From NCBI GenBank assembly GCA_023229605.1, contig JALNYY010000164.1, positions 1 through 8,798 of the forward strand: a stretch of DNA of 8,798 bases. Direction: 5' to 3'. The stretch comes from Methylobacter sp. Its GTDB lineage: Bacteria; Pseudomonadota; Gammaproteobacteria; Methylococcales; Methylomonadaceae. The position numbers and the translations under genes are program-made. Under the pieces are notes generated by a model. That model saw nothing but the letters and a program-made list of their open reading frames with translations, was not told the DNA's origin and did not search any database. Numbering within the stretch: the stretch's first letter is position 1; each line of letters starts with the position of its first letter. Positions 4,973 to 8,798 of this stretch are shown piece after piece.

Positions 4973-7900
4973 TTATAATTTCCTGGCTATCCGCGTATCC
5001 GGCAAAAACTCATGCTCATCCCGCGTCGCCATTTCCTCATACAACGCCCATTTCTGGTCAACCACTTTCTGCGCATAATCCATCAGCTTGTCGGCTTGTT
5101 CCAGATTACTGCGTCTTAAGCTGCTGTAACGGGTTTCGTTATAGGCATAGTCTCTCAGCGGAATAGTCGGGCGTAGCGAGTCCAGAATAAACGGGTTTTT
5201 GGCTTGTCCGCGCAAGGTCGGGTTGTAGCGGTACAGCGGCCAGTAGCCTGATTTTACGGCCATTTCCTGTTGTTCGAGGCCGTTTTCCAGGTTGATGCCG
5301 TGAGCTATGCAGGGGCTGTAGGCGATAATCAGCGAAGGGCCGTTGTAGGCTTCGGCTTCGCGGAAGGCCTGTAGCGCCTGCTGCGGACTGGCGCCCAGCG
5401 CAATTCTGGCGACATACACATTGCCGTAAGCTATGGCTTGCAGCGCCAGGTCTTTTTTCGCCGTAACTTTACCGCCCGAAGCGAATTTGGCGACCGCACC
5501 GATAGGCGTGGACTTGGAAGCCTGGCCGCCGGTGTTGGAATAAACTTCGGTATCCATAACCAGTATATTGACGTCCGATCCGGTCGCCAGCACTTGGTCG
5601 ATGCCGCCGTAGTCTATATCGTATGCCCAGCCGTCGCCGCCGATAATCCAGATACTGCGGCGCACAAAATGGTCGATAATCGACAACAATTCCCCGGCCT
5701 TGTGAGTGCCCAACTTTTCCAATTGCTCGCGTAATTGCACTACCCGTGCGCGCTGTTTGCGAATATCGCTTTCTTCGCTTTGAGGCGCTGCGAGTATTTC
5801 GTCAGCCAGCTTTGCATCCACTTCATCTTTTAATTCAGCTAACAGCCGATGCGCCATCGCGACATGTTGATCGGTCGTCAGCCTGAAACCGTAGCCGAAT
5901 TCCGCATTATCTTCAAACAGCGAGTTGGACCAGGCCGGGCCTTTTCCTTCCGCATTTTTCGACCAGGGCGTGGTGGGCAGGTTGCCGCCGTAAATGGACG
6001 AGCAGCCGGTGGCATTGGCCGCCAGGATGCGGTCACCGAACAACTGGCTGATCATTTTCAAGTACGGGGTTTCGCCGCAGCCTGAACAAGCGCTTGAGAA
6101 CTCGAACAGCGGCTCCAGAAATTGCACACCGCGAATATTTGAGAAATCGACACGGGCGCGGTCGTTGTAAGGCAAACTCTCAAAGAAAGCCACGGACCTT
6201 TTCTCGACTTCAAGGTGTTCAGCCTTGGGCGTCATGTTAATGGCTTTGATGCTTGCGTCTTTTTCCGACACGGCCGGACAGGCTTTTACGCACAAATTAC
6301 AGCCGGTGCAATCTTCTGGGAAAACCTGCAATGTGTAGCGGGTGTCGGGGAAGCCGCGCGAAGTGACATTAGCGGTTTTAAAGCCTTCCGGCGCTTGCTC
6401 CAAAAGGTCTTTTGTGTAGAACTTGGCGCGAATGGCCGCATGCGGGCAAACGGCCGAGCAGTTGCCGCATTGAATGCACAGGTCGGATTCCCAGATAGGA
6501 ATATCCTGGGCGATATTGCGTTTTTCCCATTGCGTGGTGCCGGTTGGGTAAGTACCGTCGACAGGCAGGAAGCTGATCGGAATCCAGTCGCCTTTGCCTG
6601 CGATCATTTGCGCGGTCACATCCTGCACAAAGCGCGGCGCATTGTCGAATTTTCCAAGGCCCGTGTCTGCAAGCGCCGTAACTGTTATAGGCAGCGTTAC
6701 TTTTTCCAAATGCGCCAGAGACTGGTCTATCGCCTCAAAGTTCTGCTGTACGACTTCAGGGCCTTTACGGGCGTAGGTTTTCTCGGCGTATTGCTTGATT
6801 TTCTTGATGGCCTCATCTTTCGGCATGACGCCGGACAACGCGAAGAAACAGGTCTGCATGACCGTGTTGATGCGTCTACCCATGCCGGTTTGACGTGCGA
6901 CTTTGACCGCATCGATCACATAAAACTGGATATTTTTATCCAGCAATTGCTTTTGCACGCGCGCAGGCAGTTGCGCCCAAATTTGCCCGGCATCGAACGG
7001 GCTGTTTAGCAGGAAGGTTGCGCCCTGTTTGGCGCGCTCCAGCATGTCGGTGGTTTCGATAAAGTTGAAGTCGTGGCAGGCGATAAAGTTGGCCGATTCA
7101 ATCAGGTAAGGCGCTTTAATGGGTTCCGGGCCGAAACGCAAATGCGATACGGTTTGCGATCCGGCTTTCTTTGAATCGTAAACAAAATACCCTTGCGCAA
7201 AATACTGGGGTTCGCTGCCGATAATTTTGATGCTGTTTTTATTGGCGCCGACCGTACCGTCGGAACCCAGTCCGTAAAACATCGCCCGCACGACGTTGTC
7301 CGACTCTATATCCATATATTCCGTGACCGCGAGACTGGTAAACGTCACGTCGTCGATGATGCCGATCGTAAAACCGTTTTTCGGCTGTTCGGCTTGCAGT
7401 TCCTGATAAATCCTGGCCACCATCGACGGCGTAAATTCCTTGCTGGACAGGCCGTAACGGCCGCCGATCACGCGCGGCATGGTTTTAAGCTGGCCGTGGG
7501 CGAAAGCCTGGCTCAACTCGGTGATAACGTCTTTGTACAGCGGTTCGCCGCTGCTGCCCGGCTCTTTGGTTCTGTCCAATACCGCAATGTGCCGCACCGA
7601 TTCAGGCAGCGCCGCCAGAAAGTTCTTGGCGCTGAACGGGCGATAAAGGCGCACGTTCAGCACGCCGACGTTCTCGCCTTTCTGATTGAGTTTTTCCGCT
7701 GTGGTAACGGCTGTTTCAACACCGGAGCCCATCATGATGATAATGCGTTCGGCTGTCTCGGAACCGTGGTATTCAAAGGCTTTATAGCTTCGGCCTGTGA
7801 CCTGCTCGAACTGTTTTAACACCTCATCGAACACGTCGACAGTGCGCTCGTAGTAGATATTCGAGCTTTCGCGGGACTGGAAATACGTATCCGGGTTTTG

Positions 7901-8554
7901 CGCCGTTCCCCGCATCATCGGCTTGTCGGGATTTAACGCCCGATCGCGGTGCGCAAACACCAGCACATCGTCGATCATGGCCCTGATTTGATCGTCTTCC
8001 AGCAGGGTGATCTTGTTGATTTCGTGCGAAGTCCTGAATCCGTCGAAGAAATGCAAAAACGGAATCCGTGCTTTCAAGGTAGTGGCCTGCGCGACCAAGG
8101 CCATATCGTGGGCTTCCTGGACATTGCAGGAGGCCAGCAACGCAAAACCGGTCATCCGTACGCTCATCACGTCCTGATGGTCGCCGAAAATCGACAATCC
8201 CTGCGTCGCCAACGAACGCGCGGCGACATGGATGACGGTCGAGGTCAGCTCGCCGGCAATTTTGTACATATTGGGGATCATCAACAACAATCCCTGGGAT
8301 GCGGTGAACGTTGTGGCTAAAGCTCCGGTTTGCAATGCGCCGTGCAGGGCTCCGGCGGCGCCGCCTTCGCTTTGCATTTCGGCAATAGTAGGGATGCCCC
8401 CCCAAAGATTGGTTTTATGTTCCGTCGTCCATTGGTCGCAAAACTCGGCCATCGATGAAGAAGGGGTGATCGGGTAAATTGCGCAGACTTCATTGGTTCT
8501 GTAGGCAACATAGGCGGCCGCTTCGCCGCCATCAATAGTAACTTGTTTGGTCAT
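4973..8554 (-). CDS. nifJ: Pyruvate:ferredoxin (flavodoxin) oxidoreductase, single-chain NifJ type
   Basis: Oxidises pyruvate with CoA to acetyl-CoA and CO2 and passes two low-potential electrons to ferredoxin or flavodoxin; a cytoplasmic, oxygen-sensitive, usually homodimeric enzyme. At 1193 residues it is the full-length fused form. Domains in order: N-terminal pyruvate-binding domain with YPITPSS (27-33); the second transketolase-like domain to about 400; the gamma domain with YGLGSDGTVGANKN (427-440); a two-cluster ferredoxin insert with C693, C696, C699, C703 and C749, C752, C755, C759; and the thiamine-diphosphate domain with GDGWAYDIDYGG (973-984) and DTEVYSNTGGQ (1001-1011). C823, C826, C851 and C1082 fit the proximal [4Fe-4S] cluster. 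All expected ligands are present. An AGGA eight bases before the ATG supports the start. It lies 23 bp downstream of a two-cluster ferredoxin-type protein, suggesting one operon. No nif-specific (sigma-54) element is seen, so the gene name reflects family, not a proven role in nitrogen fixation. Confidence 0.96.
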   Translation of the reverse strand: MTKQVTIDGGEAAAYVAYRTNEVCAIYPITPSSSMAEFCDQWTTEHKTNLWGGIPTIAEMQSEGGAAGALHGALQTGALATTFTASQGLLLMIPNMYKIAGELTSTVIHVAARSLATQGLSIFGDHQDVMSVRMTGFALLASCNVQEAHDMALVAQATTLKARIPFLHFFDGFRTSHEINKITLLEDDQIRAMIDDVLVFAHRDRALNPDKPMMRGTAQNPDTYFQSRESSNIYYERTVDVFDEVLKQFEQVTGRSYKAFEYHGSETAERIIIMMGSGVETAVTTAEKLNQKGENVGVLNVRLYRPFSAKNFLAALPESVRHIAVLDRTKEPGSSGEPLYKDVITELSQAFAHGQLKTMPRVIGGRYGLSSKEFTPSMVARIYQELQAEQPKNGFTIGIIDDVTFTSLAVTEYMDIESDNVVRAMFYGLGSDGTVGANKNSIKIIGSEPQYFAQGYFVYDSKKAGSQTVSHLRFGPEPIKAPYLIESANFIACHDFNFIETTDMLERAKQGATFLLNSPFDAGQIWAQLPARVQKQLLDKNIQFYVIDAVKVARQTGMGRRINTVMQTCFFALSGVMPKDEAIKKIKQYAEKTYARKGPEVVQQNFEAIDQSLAHLEKVTLPITVTALADTGLGKFDNAPRFVQDVTAQMIAGKGDWIPISFLPVDGTYPTGTTQWEKRNIAQDIPIWESDLCIQCGNCSAVCPHAAIRAKFYTKDLLEQAPEGFKTANVTSRGFPDTRYTLQVFPEDCTGCNLCVKACPAVSEKDASIKAINMTPKAEHLEVEKRSVAFFESLPYNDRARVDFSNIRGVQFLEPLFEFSSACSGCGETPYLKMISQLFGDRILAANATGCSSIYGGNLPTTPWSKNAEGKGPAWSNSLFEDNAEFGYGFRLTTDQHVAMAHRLLAELKDEVDAKLADEILAAPQSEESDIRKQRARVVQLREQLEKLGTHKAGELLSIIDHFVRRSIWIIGGDGWAYDIDYGGIDQVLATGSDVNILVMDTEVYSNTGGQASKSTPIGAVAKFASGGKVTAKKDLALQAIAYGNVYVARIALGASPQQALQAFREAEAYNGPSLIIAYSPCIAHGINLENGLEQQEMAVKSGYWPLYRYNPTLRGQAKNPFILDSLRPTIPLRDYAYNETRYSSLRRSNLEQADKLMDYAQKVVDQKWALYEEMATRDEHEFLPDTRIARKL

Positions 8555-8577
8555 GGTGAATTTCCTGGCAGCGTAGC

Positions 8578-8798
8578 TTATTTATCAATCATGTGGATTG
8601 CAGCAGTCGGGCACTGCAAGGTGCAGGCAGTGCAGCCTGTGCAAAGGTTATAATTCACCTCGTAGAATTTGCCTTTGCCGAGCTTGATAATGGCTCCTTC
8701 CGGGCAAGCGCCGTAACAGCCGTCGCATTCGAAACAATTGCCGCAGGAATAACAGCGGCTGGCTTCGTAAGTCGCCTCTTCCAAAGTCAATCCGCCCA
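8578..8798 (-). CDS. C-terminal end of an iron-sulfur oxidoreductase with two [4Fe-4S] motifs (GltD-like, partial)
   Basis: The frame is open to the window edge and ends at TAA (8580-8578), giving about 73 residues. An in-frame TTG at 8790 could be mistaken for a start, but the preceding codons (Gly-Gly) continue the frame and no ribosome-binding site is visible in the few bases available, so this is probably the tail of a larger protein. It holds a first cluster motif in CYSCGNCFECDGCYGACP, whose last four cysteines fit CxxCxxCxxxCP with two extra cysteines before, and a second in CTGCTACTLQCP. This arrangement, preceded by LTLEEATYEASRC, is typical of the C-terminus of GltD-like NAD(P)/FAD oxidoreductases (glutamate synthase small-subunit relatives). 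It could exchange electrons between NAD(P)H and ferredoxin reduced by NifJ. A stand-alone ferredoxin is the main alternative. Confidence 0.7.
   Translation of the reverse strand, partial: GGLTLEEATYEASRCYSCGNCFECDGCYGACPEGAIIKLGKGKFYEVNYNLCTGCTACTLQCPTAAIHMIDK

Noticed and set aside
6215..7009. Plus-strand open frame of 264 codons inside nifJ
   Set aside because: Antisense to the ferredoxin and gamma domains of NifJ. The codon pattern belongs to nifJ and there is no matching neighbour or motif; the same applies to the plus-strand frame at 7193-7819.
8578..8790. Complete 70-residue stand-alone ferredoxin starting at the TTG at 8790
   Set aside because: The frame continues open to the window edge through Gly-Gly codons, there is no visible ribosome-binding site, and the sequence resembles the C-terminus of GltD-like proteins. 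A partial larger gene is the better reading.

Overview
The window looks like a chromosomal stretch from a gammaproteobacterium, most plausibly a type I methanotroph (Methylococcales). That placement is inference from the overall protein flavour, the pairing of a NifJ-type pyruvate:ferredoxin oxidoreductase with a GltD-like iron-sulfur protein, and palindromic intergenic repeats; no methane-oxidation gene lies here to prove it. All genes supported by the sequence are on the minus strand, so they read from high to low coordinates. The plus strand appears to hold only shadow frames.

Layout, in transcription order: (1) 8798-8578, the C-terminal end of a larger protein with two [4Fe-4S] ferredoxin motifs, probably a GltD-like NAD(P)H oxidoreductase, cut by the window edge; (2) nifJ (8554-4973), a full-length 1193-residue pyruvate:ferredoxin/flavodoxin oxidoreductase only 23 bp downstream, so almost certainly co-transcribed; (3) a 200-bp gap with a palindromic repeat cluster and a possible promoter; (4) an unrecognised 128-residue protein with four predicted membrane segments (4772-4386); (5) a gap holding dispersed repeat copy B; (6) rpiA (4185-3481), whose last residues and stop codon lie in repeat copy A; (7) hemF (3332-2418), preceded by a promoter candidate with a perfect dyad in its spacer; (8) argD (2255-1062) and argF (1072-164), overlapping by 11 bp and preceded by a good sigma-70 promoter candidate; (9) the first 24 codons of a secreted protein starting with GTG at 73.

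Functionally these are core metabolic genes. NifJ with its iron-sulfur partner could link pyruvate, CoA and acetyl-CoA to reduced ferredoxin/flavodoxin and perhaps NAD(P)H. RpiA serves the pentose/ribulose phosphate network, HemF the oxygen-dependent step of haem synthesis, and ArgD/ArgF two steps of arginine synthesis. I find no mobile element with a transposase, no CRISPR array, no tRNA or rRNA, and no convincing new multi-gene system. The most interesting non-genic signals are the pair of homologous repeats flanking rpiA in direct orientation (one forming the rpiA 3' end), the hemF promoter dyad and the orphan four-helix membrane protein.
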